Assembly: GCF_900107485.1 (NCBI RefSeq)
Contig: NZ_FNQE01000018.1
Coordinates: 1 to 64,000 of the forward strand
DNA length: 64,000 bases
Direction of reading: 5' to 3'
Origin: Proteiniborus ethanoligenes
GTDB taxonomy: Bacteria > Bacillota > Clostridia > Tissierellales > Proteiniboraceae
Under the pieces are notes generated by a model, which was not told the DNA's origin, ran no database searches, and saw only the letters and a list, made by a program, of their open reading frames with translations. A program made the position numbers and the translations under genes. Shown here piece after piece: positions 46,049-56,402 of this stretch. Position 1 is the first letter of the stretch; the number at the start of each line of letters is the position of its first letter.

Positions 46049-46966
46049 TTACTGCTTAAGCCTTGGATCTAGCGCATCTCTAAGACCATCACCCAGTAGA
46101 TTTAATGCTAAAATAGTTATCATGATAGCTAGCCCAGGAAACGTGGTAATATGCCATGCATCTCTTATGTATTTCCTACCTCCAGCTAGCATAGAGCCCC
46201 ATTCAGGTGCAGGTCTTTCAATACCTAAACCAATAAAGCTAAGTCCAGCAGTAGATAGTATTGCACCAGCAACTCCAAGAGTCCCTTGAACAATTACAGG
46301 CGCTAACGCATTTGGTATTACATGACGTAAAATTATTCTAACATCACTTGCTCCTATAGCTCTTGCAGCTTCAACAAATTCTTGGTCTTTAATAGTTAAT
46401 ACAGAAGCTCTGACTATTCTAGCATAGGATGGCACAGAGGAAACACCTATAGCTACCATGAGGTTGAATAAGCTTGAGCCCATTGCTGAAACTATTGCTA
46501 TAGCCAGTAGTATACTTGGTATGGCTAAAAATATATCCATCACTCTCATTATTATATTATCAAGTCTTCCTCCATAAAATCCTGCAATGGCACCGAAAAT
46601 ACCACCTACTAAAATTGATATGCTTACCGCTACAATTCCTACTTGCAAAGATACCCTTGCCCCGTGTATCATTCTGGCAAACATATCTCTACCATATTCA
46701 TCAGTACCTAGCAAATGATTTCTACTTGGTCCCTGAAGCCTTATGGATGTATTCTGCTTTATTGCTACCTCATCATAATCGGCAATTACATTTGCAAAAA
46801 TTGCTAATAGAATCAATATTATTAATATGGTTAAGCCTACCATAGCCATTTTATTTCTCTTTAATCTTCTCCATACCTCTCTCCATTGGCTCCTTTTTTT
46901 GTTTCTACTATTTTCAACTGTTTGTTGTTCTGTTTTAGAGTCATCCTTTAAAGCAACATTAGACAT
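46049..46966 (-). CDS. oppC: Oligopeptide ABC transporter permease OppC (system 1)
   Basis: 305 residues from ATG 46966 (AAGGAGG eight bases upstream; two earlier in-frame ATG or near-starts are too close to it). N-terminal OppC_N helix near 40-60, then a binding-protein-dependent permease domain; [20 protein letters not shown] and the coupling [20 protein letters not shown] are typical of DppC/OppC. Confidence 0.94.
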   Translation of the reverse strand: MSNVALKDDSKTEQQTVENSRNKKRSQWREVWRRLKRNKMAMVGLTILIILILLAIFANVIADYDEVAIKQNTSIRLQGPSRNHLLGTDEYGRDMFARMIHGARVSLQVGIVAVSISILVGGIFGAIAGFYGGRLDNIIMRVMDIFLAIPSILLAIAIVSAMGSSLFNLMVAIGVSSVPSYARIVRASVLTIKDQEFVEAARAIGASDVRIILRHVIPNALAPVIVQGTLGVAGAILSTAGLSFIGLGIERPAPEWGSMLAGGRKYIRDAWHITTFPGLAIMITILALNLLGDGLRDALDPRLKQ

Positions 46967-47013
46967 TGTCATACCTCCTTTTTGCAATACTTACACCAAT
47001 CTGTATTTGTTAT

Positions 47014-47940
47014 CTATTTATACTGAGACTTAATTCTTGGGTCTATAAAAGCATATAATATATCTACAAAAAGATTTACTATGCTAAAAGTTACTGATAT
47101 GAAAATAACAGAGCCTAGTACGGTGGGTGTATCTTTAGATCTAATGGCTTCAACCATGAATCTGCCCACACCAGGCCAAGAAAATACAGTTTCAGTAAGT
47201 ACAGCTCCACCTAATAAAGAGCCAAACTGCAAGCCAACAATTGTTACTACAGGTATAAGTGCATTTTTCAACGCATGCCTATTAATTACCTTTTTTTCAA
47301 GAACGCCTTTTGCTCTTGCAGTTCTAATATAATCTTGTCTAATGACTTCAAGCATAGAGGATCTAGTCATCCGGGTTATTATTGCTGCTGCGCTTGTCCC
47401 TAAGGTTAGTGCAGGTAATATCAAGTGTTTGAAACTATCTGCCCCTGAAGAAGGTAGTAGTCCAAAACCCACTGAAAATATCAATATTAACATTAGACCT
47501 TGCCAAAAGTTTGGCATGGATACCCCTAACAAAGCTAATATCATACTGACACTATCCGTAAGTGAATATTGCTTTGTAGCAGAAATTATACCTACAGGTA
47601 TACCAATTAATATAGCCAATATCATTCCTGCAATTGTAAGCTTTAATGTGGCTGGAAATCTTGAAAAAATTTCTTTAAAAACTTCCCTTTTAGTTGTGTA
47701 TGACCTCCCAAAATCACCTTTTAATGCATTCTTTATATATCTAAAGTATTGAACTATAAGAGGATCATTTAACCCCATGTCCTCTCTCAACTGTTCTAGA
47801 GCTTCTTTTGGTGCATTTTCTGCCAGCATAATTTGGGCTGGATCTCCGGGAGTAAAGTACATTATGCTATATACTATAAAAGTTACTCCTAAAATTACTG
47901 GTATTAAAAGAAGTATTCTTCTAAGAATATATTTAGCCAT
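47014..47940 (-). CDS. oppB: Oligopeptide ABC transporter permease OppB (system 1)
   Basis: 308 residues with six membrane helices. N-terminal YILRRILLLIPVILGVTFIV, FTPGDPAQ, and the coupling loop YIRTARAKGVLEKKVINRHA are diagnostic of DppB/OppB. GAGGAGGG ribosome binding site. Confidence 0.95.
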   Translation of the reverse strand: MAKYILRRILLLIPVILGVTFIVYSIMYFTPGDPAQIMLAENAPKEALEQLREDMGLNDPLIVQYFRYIKNALKGDFGRSYTTKREVFKEIFSRFPATLKLTIAGMILAILIGIPVGIISATKQYSLTDSVSMILALLGVSMPNFWQGLMLILIFSVGFGLLPSSGADSFKHLILPALTLGTSAAAIITRMTRSSMLEVIRQDYIRTARAKGVLEKKVINRHALKNALIPVVTIVGLQFGSLLGGAVLTETVFSWPGVGRFMVEAIRSKDTPTVLGSVIFISVTFSIVNLFVDILYAFIDPRIKSQYK

Positions 47941-47990
47941 TTTTTCCCTCCTCTAGATTGTGCATTTAGATAATCTCTACAATAATAGAA

Positions 47991-48016
47991 AAGCAGGACC
48001 TAGCGTGGTCCCACTT
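47991..48016 (-). other. Stem-loop between the binding protein and permease genes (opp system 1)
   Basis: GTGGGACC and GGTCCTGC pair around ACGCTA, with a short U-run on the minus strand. Placed right after oppA, it may reduce read-through so that the binding protein is made in excess. Confidence 0.55.
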
Positions 48017-48046
48017 TTTCTAAGACTGCTTCTAAATATCTGATAA

Positions 48047-49573
48047 TTACTTAAAGCTTACATCGTACACGGAGTGGTGTCCTGCAGGGTGTAATGTAAA
48101 GCCCTTAATATTCTTTTGTACACCAGCATTTTGCGTTGCAAAATAAAGGAATAATTGTGGAGCTTCCTCAACAATAATTTCTTGGGCTTCCTTATATGCT
48201 TTTAATCTCTTATTTGAGTCTACAGTAGTTTTCCCTTCATCAAGTAGCTTATCTACAGTTGGATTTGAGAAGAAGGTTCTGTTTCCGGAGCTACCATGTT
48301 GTGAGCTATGGAATAGAGCATATAAGCCATAGTCAGCATCTCCTGTTACGGCTACCCACCCAAGTATAAACATATCATGTTCACCATTAGCAGTTCTGTC
48401 TAAGTATGCACTCCATTCAACAACTTCTATACTCACATCAATTCCAACTTCTTTAAGCTGAGCTTGGACTATATCTGCAATTTGAACTCTTACAGGGTTC
48501 TCATTAGTCCATATAGTAGTTTTAAATCCTTTTTCATACCCAGCTTCTTTTAATAAGTCTTTAGCCTTTTGAACATTATATTCGTATCCTTTAATATCTG
48601 GGTTGTGTCCAAATACCATATCTGCCAAAGGTGAATTCGCTTTCTGTCCTGCACCTTCTAGCACTACATCTATTATTTCTTGAACATTTATTGCATGATT
48701 CAACGCTTTTCTTACTTTAACATTATTAAATGGTTCTTTATTAATGTTAAATCCTATGTATTGACTTGATAGAGAAGGTCCTTCGATTAATTCAAGGTTA
48801 TTATGAGTTTTAACCTTTTCTTTATCAATAGGGTCAATATCATATGCTATATCAATCTCACCAGTTTCTAGTCCTATTGCTCTGTTAGTTCCTTCTGGAA
48901 TACTTCTAAATACGACAGTTTTTAATTTTGCTGGTCCTCCAAAATACTCATCAAATCTTTCTATTATTACTTTATCACCAGCATCCCATTGAATAAACTT
49001 AAATGGGCCTGTTCCAATTGGATGTTGACCATAATCCTCTCCCGCTTCAGTTACAGCCTTTTCATTTAGTATTGATGATGCAGTATGAGATAAATGAGCT
49101 AGTAAAGGAGCAAATGGTTCAGATGTTTTAATAAGCACCTTATAATCATCTGCAATTTTTATTTCTTCAACTGGTCCTAGTATATGAGCTACAGTTTGTG
49201 AAGCCTTCATTCTTTCTAATGTAAACTTAACATCATTTGCTTTAAACTCTTCTCCATTGTGGAATTTAACACCTTTTCTTAGATTAAATTCCCATGTTAA
49301 ATCATCAATCTTATTCCAAGATTCAGCTAGCCCTGGGATGATTTCCATCTTTTCATTTGCTTCAACAAGTCTACTGTAAATCTGCTTGCTTATCCTGGAT
49401 GAAGGTTGATCGTTTGTTGCATGCGGGTCAAAGGACTTAGGGTCAGCACCTTGAGCAACAGTAAGAGTATCCTTTCCTCCTTTGCCTGATGTTGTAGTAG
49501 AGTTACAGCCAGTTGCTATTAAAGAAATTATCAACATAGCAATAACTAACCACACTATTTTTTTCTTTAACAT
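48047..49573 (-). CDS. oppA: Peptide-binding lipoprotein OppA/DppA (system 1)
   Basis: 508 residues. Lipobox IATGC (Cys about 23). SBP_bac_5 family: GADPKSFDPHATNDQPSSRI, WEFNLRKGVKFHNGEEFKAN, HPIGTGPFKFIQWDAGDKV, and VRKALNHAIN. First gene of the operon A-B-C-D-F. Closer to dipeptide/nickel-type than to large OppA proteins, so di- or tripeptides are likely substrates. Confidence 0.93.
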   Translation of the reverse strand: MLKKKIVWLVIAMLIISLIATGCNSTTTSGKGGKDTLTVAQGADPKSFDPHATNDQPSSRISKQIYSRLVEANEKMEIIPGLAESWNKIDDLTWEFNLRKGVKFHNGEEFKANDVKFTLERMKASQTVAHILGPVEEIKIADDYKVLIKTSEPFAPLLAHLSHTASSILNEKAVTEAGEDYGQHPIGTGPFKFIQWDAGDKVIIERFDEYFGGPAKLKTVVFRSIPEGTNRAIGLETGEIDIAYDIDPIDKEKVKTHNNLELIEGPSLSSQYIGFNINKEPFNNVKVRKALNHAINVQEIIDVVLEGAGQKANSPLADMVFGHNPDIKGYEYNVQKAKDLLKEAGYEKGFKTTIWTNENPVRVQIADIVQAQLKEVGIDVSIEVVEWSAYLDRTANGEHDMFILGWVAVTGDADYGLYALFHSSQHGSSGNRTFFSNPTVDKLLDEGKTTVDSNKRLKAYKEAQEIIVEEAPQLFLYFATQNAGVQKNIKGFTLHPAGHHSVYDVSFK

Positions 49574-50084
49574 AATTTTTCCCCCTTTTTTTTATTACTA
49601 GCCCGTTGCAGAATTTTGCAACAAGCATAAATAGTAAATTTAAATATGTTAAAGTAGCTGTTTTTCCCTTATATGGGATATAAATACATTAAAAAGTATG
49701 ACAAAACTAATGTTTAAAATAGGTATATACTTAAACACGTTTATCTAGAATTAAGTTATGCAATATTTTTTATAATCTAACAACTCTTCAAAACCAAAAT
49801 ATATTGATACGCTTGAATAGTTTGTTGATTATACATATTACAGTAATATCAGGTATAGCAAAAATTAAATTATGATTTATTCAGCAATGATAGGATACAA
49901 ACAAATGAACACTTAATATGATTATATTTTGTTCAATAATTGTATTTTCTTGCTATGATATGAGTTTTGAATGTGGTTTAATCTATGGAAAGTATGCTAA
50001 AATACTATTATCTTTATAACAATAAGTCAAAAGAATCTATTTTAGTCTTTATAGGAAGAATCTCAATCGATTTATAGTAAGATT
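49574..50084. other. AT-rich spacer upstream of opp operon 1
   Basis: No convincing gene on either strand. It must hold the opp promoter. A small dyad GTTGCA / TGCAAC occurs near 49604-49621. Confidence 0.5.
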
Positions 50085-50162
50085 TGGGGTGAATAATGGG
50101 ATTCGAACCCACGACCTCCAGAGCCACAATCTGGCGCTCTAACCAGCTGAGCTATACCCACC
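50085..50162 (-). tRNA. tRNA-His (anticodon GTG)
   Basis: Minus-strand cloverleaf: acceptor GTGGGTA with TATTCAC, an extra encoded G at position -1 (50162) opposite C73, anticodon stem CCAGA/TCTGG around loop TTGTGGC, CCA encoded. Confidence 0.94.
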
Positions 50163-50248
50163 ACGATATTAAATTTGTTACTTGTTATGATGAAATTCAA
50201 AATATGCTTTAGTGTTTTTTGCGATTATAAAACCTAATTTTAGGTTCT

Positions 50249-50322
50249 TGGAGCGGGTGAAGGGAATCGAACCCTCGTAGCCGGCTTGGGAAGCCGGTGC
50301 TCTACCACTGAGCTACACCCGC
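50249..50322 (-). tRNA. tRNA-Gly (anticodon CCC)
   Basis: Minus-strand cloverleaf: acceptor GCGGGTG/CACCCGC, anticodon stem CCGGC/GCCGG around loop TTCCCAA, T-arm GGTTCGATTCC, CCA encoded. It lies 86 bases from tRNA-His, likely co-transcribed. Confidence 0.94.
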
Positions 50323-50445
50323 AAAGGTCATTGTTCTTTTACCTTTGCACGCTTCAGTTGGTAATCGATAGTTTAGTAATTTGTCACTAACAATAATTAA
50401 TATATCATTATTAGGCGTATAAGTCAATGGTAAGCCTTTTATTAA

Positions 50446-50922
50446 TTATATATAAATTATTTCTCCTCTTATGCTATCTTCATCTATGTGTAAAAGACCT
50501 ATACTTTTATGAGTACCACCTCTAGGTAAAGATGGGCTTCCAGGATTCAGAAAAAGTATTCCATCATGTTCTACAGCTGTTGGCATATGACTATGACCGA
50601 ATAATGCAACAGCTGCTCCTAGCTCTTTTGCCCTATAATATATATCATTAAGCCCATGCTTTACTCTATATAGGTCTCCATGAGTCATAAATATTTTTTT
50701 CCCCATTATTTCAAGAATTCTATCGTCTAAAGTATGATTATCATAAACATCACAATTCCCTTTGACATTGATAACTTCTACTTCAACTCCATTTCTTATA
50801 CCTACTACATCCTTTGAATAGTCACCTAAATGTAAAATCAAATCTATATTTTTTATTTTCCTTAATGCTCCTATACAGCTATCTATATATCCATGTGTAT
50901 CACTTATTACCGCTACCTTCAT
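50446..50922 (-). CDS. Metallophosphoesterase, YfcE/YsnB family
   Basis: 158 residues. Calcineurin-like metal motifs: ISDTHGY, LHLGDY, VKGNCD, THGDLY, FGHSHMP. YfcE-family enzymes hydrolyse phosphodiesters with Mn. It overlaps rdgB by 23 bases, as in the Bacillus rph-ysnA-ysnB order. Confidence 0.93.
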   Translation of the reverse strand: MKVAVISDTHGYIDSCIGALRKIKNIDLILHLGDYSKDVVGIRNGVEVEVINVKGNCDVYDNHTLDDRILEIMGKKIFMTHGDLYRVKHGLNDIYYRAKELGAAVALFGHSHMPTAVEHDGILFLNPGSPSLPRGGTHKSIGLLHIDEDSIRGEIIYI

Positions 50923-51538
50923 TTTCCTCGTCCTCTATAATGTTTTTTAACTCTTCCTTTAAATTAAATAATGCTTTTGCTCTATGACTGATTTTGTTTT
51001 TTACTTCATCCCCAAGCTCTGCAAAAGTTTTATCATAGCCATCAACAATAAATAAAGGGTCATAGCCAAAGCCATTTTCTCCCCTTAGCTCAAAGCCTAT
51101 CCTTCCGATGCACTCTCCACAAACTGTTCTTATACTTTTATCCTCTAGTACTATTGCAATTACAGTTTTAAACTTTGCTGTTCTTTCCTCTAAAGGAATA
51201 CCTCCAAGTTCTTTTAATAGCTTTATATTATTATCGCTATAGGTTGCACTTTCCCCACTATATCTGGATGAATAAACTCCAGGCTCCCCATGAAGCTTAT
51301 CAACAAAAAGACCTGTATCATCTGCTATAACTATTGCGTCTGTTTTTTTAGCTAATTCTAAAGCCTTTTTTATTGCATTTTCCTCAAGAGTACTACCATC
51401 CTCAATAACTTCAATATGTCCAAGTCCTGCTTCTTTTTTAGACAACACTCTTATAGGCATGTCCTTCATAATATCTTGTATTTCTGATATTTTATGATTA
51501 TTATCCGTTGAAACTACAAGGATTTTTTCACTCATCAT
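50900..51538 (-). CDS. rdgB: XTP/dITP diphosphatase (RdgB/HAM1 family)
   Basis: 212 residues; ATG 51538 or the next codon. HAM1 motifs: [62 protein letters not shown]. It clears non-canonical purine nucleotides. A GAGGGG site lies inside the overlapping rph end (11 bases). C-terminus ends in an acidic tail. Confidence 0.95.
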   Translation of the reverse strand: MMSEKILVVSTDNNHKISEIQDIMKDMPIRVLSKKEAGLGHIEVIEDGSTLEENAIKKALELAKKTDAIVIADDTGLFVDKLHGEPGVYSSRYSGESATYSDNNIKLLKELGGIPLEERTAKFKTVIAIVLEDKSIRTVCGECIGRIGFELRGENGFGYDPLFIVDGYDKTFAELGDEVKNKISHRAKALFNLKEELKNIIEDEENEGSGNK

Positions 51539-52301
51539 CTGCTTCCCCTCTTTCTGGCTTGTTCATGCCTATTAAGTTACTTATATCTCCAAGAGCTTCT
51601 TTTTGCAAGCTAATAAGCTCTTCATTACCTTTTTGTCCTAAGGCTATTAGCTCGTTTAAATCCTTAAATGAAAAAGGAGATTTTTCTCCAGTGCCTTGAA
51701 GCTCAACAAATTCTCCATCACTAGTCATAACTACATTCATGTCTACCTTTGCATTTGAGTCCTCTATATAACATAAGTCCAGCATAGGCTTTTCATCTAC
51801 AACTCCAACGCTTACAGCAGATAAAAATCCTTTCAGCGGTATGTAGGATAAGATTCCTTCTTCATATAGTTTATAAAATGCATCAGCTAATGCAATAAAA
51901 GAGCCTGTTATGGAGGCTGTTCTAGTACCACCATCGGCTTGAATTACATCGCAATCTATCCATATAGTTCTTTCCCCTACATCCTCTAAATTAACTATAG
52001 ATCTTAATGCCCTACCAATTAATCTTTGTATCTCTTGACTTCTCCCCTCTACCTTTCCTCTACTGGATTCTCTAATCTTTCTAGAACCAGTTGAGCCAGG
52101 AAGCATGGAGTATTCTGCAGTTATCCATCCAAGACCACTACCTTTTAAAAATGGTGGTACCTTGTCCTCTATCATAGCTGTACATATTACTTTTGTATCT
52201 CCCATTTGGATAAGAACTGACCCCTGAGGATGTTTAAGATAATTTCTAGTGACTTTAACCTTTCTAAGCTCGTTATAATTTCTTCCATCTACTCTAATCA
52301 T
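51528..52301 (-). CDS. rph: Ribonuclease PH
   Basis: 257 residues from ATG 52301 (GAGAGG upstream), five codons inside the longest frame. RNase PH motifs: [75 protein letters not shown]. It trims tRNA 3' ends using phosphate. Middle gene of the gerM-rph-rdgB-yfcE cluster. Confidence 0.96.
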   Translation of the reverse strand: MIRVDGRNYNELRKVKVTRNYLKHPQGSVLIQMGDTKVICTAMIEDKVPPFLKGSGLGWITAEYSMLPGSTGSRKIRESSRGKVEGRSQEIQRLIGRALRSIVNLEDVGERTIWIDCDVIQADGGTRTASITGSFIALADAFYKLYEEGILSYIPLKGFLSAVSVGVVDEKPMLDLCYIEDSNAKVDMNVVMTSDGEFVELQGTGEKSPFSFKDLNELIALGQKGNEELISLQKEALGDISNLIGMNKPERGEADDE

Positions 52302-52392
52302 ATAATCGCCTCTCAATTATTTTTACATGTATTATTGTTTCCTACTATTCAATATAATAACAAAGATTTTGTTTTTTTTCTATAATGATGAT

Positions 52393-52421
52393 AAAAAAAC
52401 TACCAGCTAAGTGGTAGTTTT
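52393..52421 (-). terminator. Intrinsic terminator after gerM
   Basis: AAACTACCA pairs with TGGTAGTTT around GCTAAG; on the minus strand TTTTTTAT follows. It overlaps the gene's last base, so rph likely has its own promoter. Confidence 0.75.
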
Positions 52422-53437
52422 TAATATTCATTTGCAAATACAGGCATAGCATCTTGGGAGTTTATGTCTAATCCTGCTTCTTCTACGGTCTTACCATCAA
52501 GTAGAATTTCTACATATTCAACTCCAGAGAATTCTTTAAGGGTCAATCCAATATTTTTAACCATTTTATTGAATACTGTTTGTTCAGATAATGTGCTAAT
52601 GTCCTGTGCTATTATATCTACATAAGCTACTCCATTGCTTATCTCTACTCCTTGGAATTCAACTCCATATGGTATATCTGTATAGAGCCCTGAAAGTTCT
52701 GGTGCCCCGTCAAATAATATTTCAAGGGATGTATTAATATCTGCATTAGGAGCTAAAGTAGGTACTGTTACTGGAACATAATATTCATATTCTCCATTGC
52801 TGGTTCCTTTGTAGTAAACAGTTATTTTAGATGCTGCATCTTTAAGGTTTTCTACTACATTTATATCCTTTCTAGCTAAAGGGGTATTAATTTTTGTTCC
52901 ATATTTTAATTCTGATACCATTTTTCCATCAATCATAATCTGTACTTCCTTGATGTTTGCAAATTCTGTTAAGGTATATACTACACCCTTTATCATGTTT
53001 TCTTCATCTTTTTTTGATTGACAGTTCATTATTCCATTGCTGAAATCAACCTTACAAAGACCCGTATCCTGGTTAATTGACATGCCGATTATTTCTGTGC
53101 CTGACGGGATTATTGGGTTTAGTCCTATGCTTCCTATATCCTCTCTTACAATTGGACTATCCATAATGTTTTTAAGTGCAGCCTTAGCTATGCCTTCCTC
53201 CCAAGGAATTTTTCTTTTTACAGGAACTAAATACCCATTTTCGTTCTGATAATAAAGAACTGTGTTCCTTAAACTAGCATCTTCTAAAATGTTTTCATCT
53301 TCATCACTTCTTATTATCTCTATATCCGGATCTTCATTAGTTATTAAATCCTTCATTGTGTCTATTGTCTTACAGCCAAATAAGCTCACTGCTAAAACTA
53401 AGACTATTGCAAGTATAAACAACCTTTTAATATACAT
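52421..53437 (-). CDS. gerM: GerM-type sporulation/germination lipoprotein with two GerMN domains
   Basis: 338 residues. Lipobox SLFGC (Cys about 22), GGAGGG ribosome binding site. Two GerMN repeats: about 60-180 (NTVLYYQNENGYLVPVKRKI, GLCKVDFSNG, IDGK) and about 205-320 (ITVYYKGTSNGEYEYYVPVT, GVAYVDIIAQ, LLDGKTVEE). In Bacillus GerM contributes to sporulation septation and germination. The neighbour order gerM-rph-rdgB-yfcE supports this. Confidence 0.88.
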   Translation of the reverse strand: MYIKRLFILAIVLVLAVSLFGCKTIDTMKDLITNEDPDIEIIRSDEDENILEDASLRNTVLYYQNENGYLVPVKRKIPWEEGIAKAALKNIMDSPIVREDIGSIGLNPIIPSGTEIIGMSINQDTGLCKVDFSNGIMNCQSKKDEENMIKGVVYTLTEFANIKEVQIMIDGKMVSELKYGTKINTPLARKDINVVENLKDAASKITVYYKGTSNGEYEYYVPVTVPTLAPNADINTSLEILFDGAPELSGLYTDIPYGVEFQGVEISNGVAYVDIIAQDISTLSEQTVFNKMVKNIGLTLKEFSGVEYVEILLDGKTVEEAGLDINSQDAMPVFANEY

Positions 53438-53515
53438 TAGTTACCCTCCCTTTGCTAAAACTACTTAATAAAGTATATTAAAAACAAAGAGAGACTATGA
53501 TAACTTTGTAGAATT

Positions 53516-54055
53516 CTACTTTCTTTTAATATTTGGAAAATATCCTCCACTGATAAGCTTTGTTGTACTTACTGTTATAAAAGCCTCTTTGTCAAGATTA
53601 GCAAGTAACTTATGAAGCTTATCTAAATCTTTTCTTTTCAGACCAATATTTAATATGCTTTTGGGCCCTTCTTTTCCTTGTCCTACTATTACCGTTACAC
53701 CAAAACCATTAGCTCTAAGCTCGTCTATAATACTGATTTCTTTTTCACTGTTATTAGCAACATCCTTTAATATGACTTGAGCTGTTAAATTACCTAAGGC
53801 TATTTTTTCTTCTATGTAGCTCCCTATAAAGTTTCCGCTAGCATATCCTAATGCATAGGCTAGTAGATTTCCTGGATTAGTTAAACCATTTACAACTCTA
53901 TTTAATGCTACTATATAAACAATAACTTCAAAAAATCCTATTATTGCTGCCTGCTTTCTCCTACCCTGTACTACCATAAGCATTCTAATAGTAGACATTG
54001 AAACATCCACTATTCTAGCTCCAAATATGAATAAATATCCTAAAATAGCCTCCAT
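53516..54055 (-). CDS. UPF0316/DUF2179 membrane protein (YebE-like)
   Basis: 179 residues, AGGAGG ribosome binding site. Three membrane helices in the first about 90 residues (DUF5698: RIVDVSMSTIRMLMVVQGRR, FFEVIVYIVALNRV, ALGYASGNFIGSYIEEKIAL) and a soluble DUF2179 domain after about 105 (LRANGFGVTVIVGQGKEGPK). Function unknown. An 11-bp tandem repeat lies immediately upstream. Confidence 0.9.
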   Translation of the reverse strand: MEAILGYLFIFGARIVDVSMSTIRMLMVVQGRRKQAAIIGFFEVIVYIVALNRVVNGLTNPGNLLAYALGYASGNFIGSYIEEKIALGNLTAQVILKDVANNSEKEISIIDELRANGFGVTVIVGQGKEGPKSILNIGLKRKDLDKLHKLLANLDKEAFITVSTTKLISGGYFPNIKRK

Positions 54056-54068
54056 ATACTTCCTCCTT

Positions 54069-54134
54069 GTTGAACAATAGTTGAACAGTAGTTAAACAAT
54101 CGTTACACTACCGTTAAACTACTGTTACACTATC
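54069..54134. repeat. 11-bp tandem repeat, six units
   Basis: Six consecutive 11-base units with no indels: GTTGAACAATA, GTTGAACAGTA, GTTAAACAATC, GTTACACTACC, GTTAAACTACT, GTTACACTATC. It fills the gap between the amidase stop and the ribosome binding site of the UPF0316 gene. Confidence 0.9.
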
Positions 54135-54142
54135 ATTTTATA

Positions 54143-56197
54143 TTATTTCCCTATTTCATTAAAGTATTTCACTATACCATTAGCTATAGCTTGAGCTGCT
54201 TTTTCATGGTATGCATCTGTTATTAGAAGCTGTTCTTCTGCTGGATTAGTGACAAAGCCAAGCTCTAACAACACAGCAACCATTTTAGTTTCTCTAACAA
54301 CTACAAATTCCGGTTTCTTGATAATGTCCTTATCCTTAGAATTAAGACCGCTTAGCATTGCATCATGGATAGCTTTAGCAAAAGGATAATTGTCTCCCTC
54401 TTTCATCTCACTACTAAAGGCTGGACAGTAGTAGGTTTGTATCCCTGCTATTTCTTTGTCTTTATTTGAATTAAAGTGTATACTAACAAACGCATCTGCG
54501 TCATTTCTATTAGCAATATCTGCCCTTTCATAAAGGTCTATCCATTCATCCTTATCCCTTGTCAATATAGTTCTAAAACCTAGCTCTCTGAGCTTTCGAT
54601 CAAGCTTTAATGCAACTTTTAAGTTTAGGTCTTTTTCTTTTACCTTAGAAATTGGCCCTGTAGTTCCAGGGTCCTTTCCTCCATGTCCTGCATCTATTAC
54701 AATAAGCTTAGAACCATTGTTTTCTTCTATCTTCTTAAATAGTATTTTTATGATAGAGCTATCTAATTCTGAAGATAGATTATAATCTATTTTCCCTTTA
54801 AAGCTTATTGTTATTTTTTTATATTCTTCCTCTTCATCTACTATTATGCTTGAAATATTTTCATCGTTTATTGTCATTATTCCATTTTCTATATCTACAG
54901 CATCCTTGTCTATTTTGATTTCCATATGTCTGCTTTTTTCATTGTAGTCAATTGCATAATCCCTATTTTTTTCTAAGGATATTTCTATGATGCCTTCATC
55001 CTTACTTTCATTAGAATAAGCAATATTCTTATAGTTCCCATCATCTACAAATACGACAATGTCTTTATTTCTATAATCTACCATAACATTTGCATTTTCT
55101 TCAATTTCTTTAATATCTAGTACTACTCTTACAATCTTATCATTGTTAGACCCATTATTAGGTTTAAATTGTGAAGAACGAATCCTATGAATAAATTCAT
55201 TGTCCACATCTATTTGAAGACTGTCTGTCCACAATTTCGAATCTAAAATATCTATTACTACTCTTTCTGGGTTTGAAAGTCTAAACATATTATATTTAGC
55301 TTCCTCTGTATTTTCTATAACTACAGCATTTCGACCATTAATCCTCTTTGAGCTAATATTTTTTACATTATTTAAAAATGAAATTGTCACTAACTTCTCG
55401 TCATCAGATGCTATAATATTGTAATCTATTTTCCCATCTAAATCAATGACTAATCTAATGATTTGAGGATTATCTGAAAACTGAGCCAATCTTACGCTTT
55501 TTACAGGCGATTTGTTTACGTTTATATGTACCAAACCATTGGAATCCACTATGCTTTTATCACTAATGCTCAACCTGCTATTGTTTATATCTATAACTAG
55601 TCTATCCGGCTCTGACATAAACCTTTCACTATATTCTATAGCAGCATTTGTGGTTAGTATGATTTTAGGGTTACCATCTTGAGAGCTTTCAACAGAAATG
55701 CCTGTTATCTCATTTGTAGAAGTAGTTATAATGCCTGTCCTAGTGCTTTGCTCCCAATCTACATTACATCCTAATACTTCTGATACAAATCTTAATGGAA
55801 CCATGATTCTTGCATCATTTACTAGCATTGCTGGAATTCCATAGGGTATTTCCTTTTGTACTCCATTTACTAGAACCATAGGACTGTTTACCTTCAATAT
55901 AATCTCTTGATTTGTTGTTTTTATAGTAGCCTCCTTACTTTCCTGATTCCAGCCTACATCAGCATTTAGATGGTTTCCTATAGCTCTTATAGGAACTAAT
56001 ATCCTGTCATTGACAATCATTGGAGGTATGTCTGATTCAATAGGTGCTCCATTAAATGTTACGTTAGCAGTAGCTACACTAACCTGCTTGCCATTAATAC
56101 TAACCTTCATAGATGCTTGTTGAGTTTGGGCTATTACACTATTTCCTACTCCTATAACCATAACAAACACCATAAGAACTGCAATTAATTTCTTCAT
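54143..56197 (-). CDS. N-acetylmuramoyl-L-alanine amidase with stalk and AMIN domains
   Basis: 684 residues with a Sec signal peptide (about 1-23) and GGAGG ribosome binding site. Order of domains: copper-amine-oxidase-like stalk about 30-150 (PMIVNDRILVPIRAIGNHLN, MVPLRFVSEVLGCNVDWEQS), then about three AMIN-type repeats about 170-460 (RLVIDINNSRL, VVIDILDSKLW, VRVVLDIKEI), and Amidase_3 about 490-684 with IVIDAGHGGKDPGTTG, VSIHFNSNKDKE, and the Glu in VLLELGFVTNPAEE. It cleaves peptide stems from peptidoglycan at the cell surface. Confidence 0.95.
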   Translation of the reverse strand: MKKLIAVLMVFVMVIGVGNSVIAQTQQASMKVSINGKQVSVATANVTFNGAPIESDIPPMIVNDRILVPIRAIGNHLNADVGWNQESKEATIKTTNQEIILKVNSPMVLVNGVQKEIPYGIPAMLVNDARIMVPLRFVSEVLGCNVDWEQSTRTGIITTSTNEITGISVESSQDGNPKIILTTNAAIEYSERFMSEPDRLVIDINNSRLSISDKSIVDSNGLVHINVNKSPVKSVRLAQFSDNPQIIRLVIDLDGKIDYNIIASDDEKLVTISFLNNVKNISSKRINGRNAVVIENTEEAKYNMFRLSNPERVVIDILDSKLWTDSLQIDVDNEFIHRIRSSQFKPNNGSNNDKIVRVVLDIKEIEENANVMVDYRNKDIVVFVDDGNYKNIAYSNESKDEGIIEISLEKNRDYAIDYNEKSRHMEIKIDKDAVDIENGIMTINDENISSIIVDEEEEYKKITISFKGKIDYNLSSELDSSIIKILFKKIEENNGSKLIVIDAGHGGKDPGTTGPISKVKEKDLNLKVALKLDRKLRELGFRTILTRDKDEWIDLYERADIANRNDADAFVSIHFNSNKDKEIAGIQTYYCPAFSSEMKEGDNYPFAKAIHDAMLSGLNSKDKDIIKKPEFVVVRETKMVAVLLELGFVTNPAEEQLLITDAYHEKAAQAIANGIVKYFNEIGK

Positions 56198-56402
56198 AGT
56201 CTACCTCCTAAATCTTTTTAGAATATTTCGTGATTATGTAAACATATTTAAACAGTAGTTCTACATATATTTACATTTTTCTTTGCTCTGTATAGTATAT
56301 ATATATCATCTCGTAAAATATTATGTCAATCGATTTAGAATTTTGTAATATTCTTTTAATATAGACCATGTACTTTATAGGTATATAATAATTTGTTTCC
56401 GC

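Noticed and set aside
54069-54134. 11-bp repeat as a CRISPR-like or coding repeat
   Set aside because: Units abut without spacers, and the period is not a multiple of three within any long frame.
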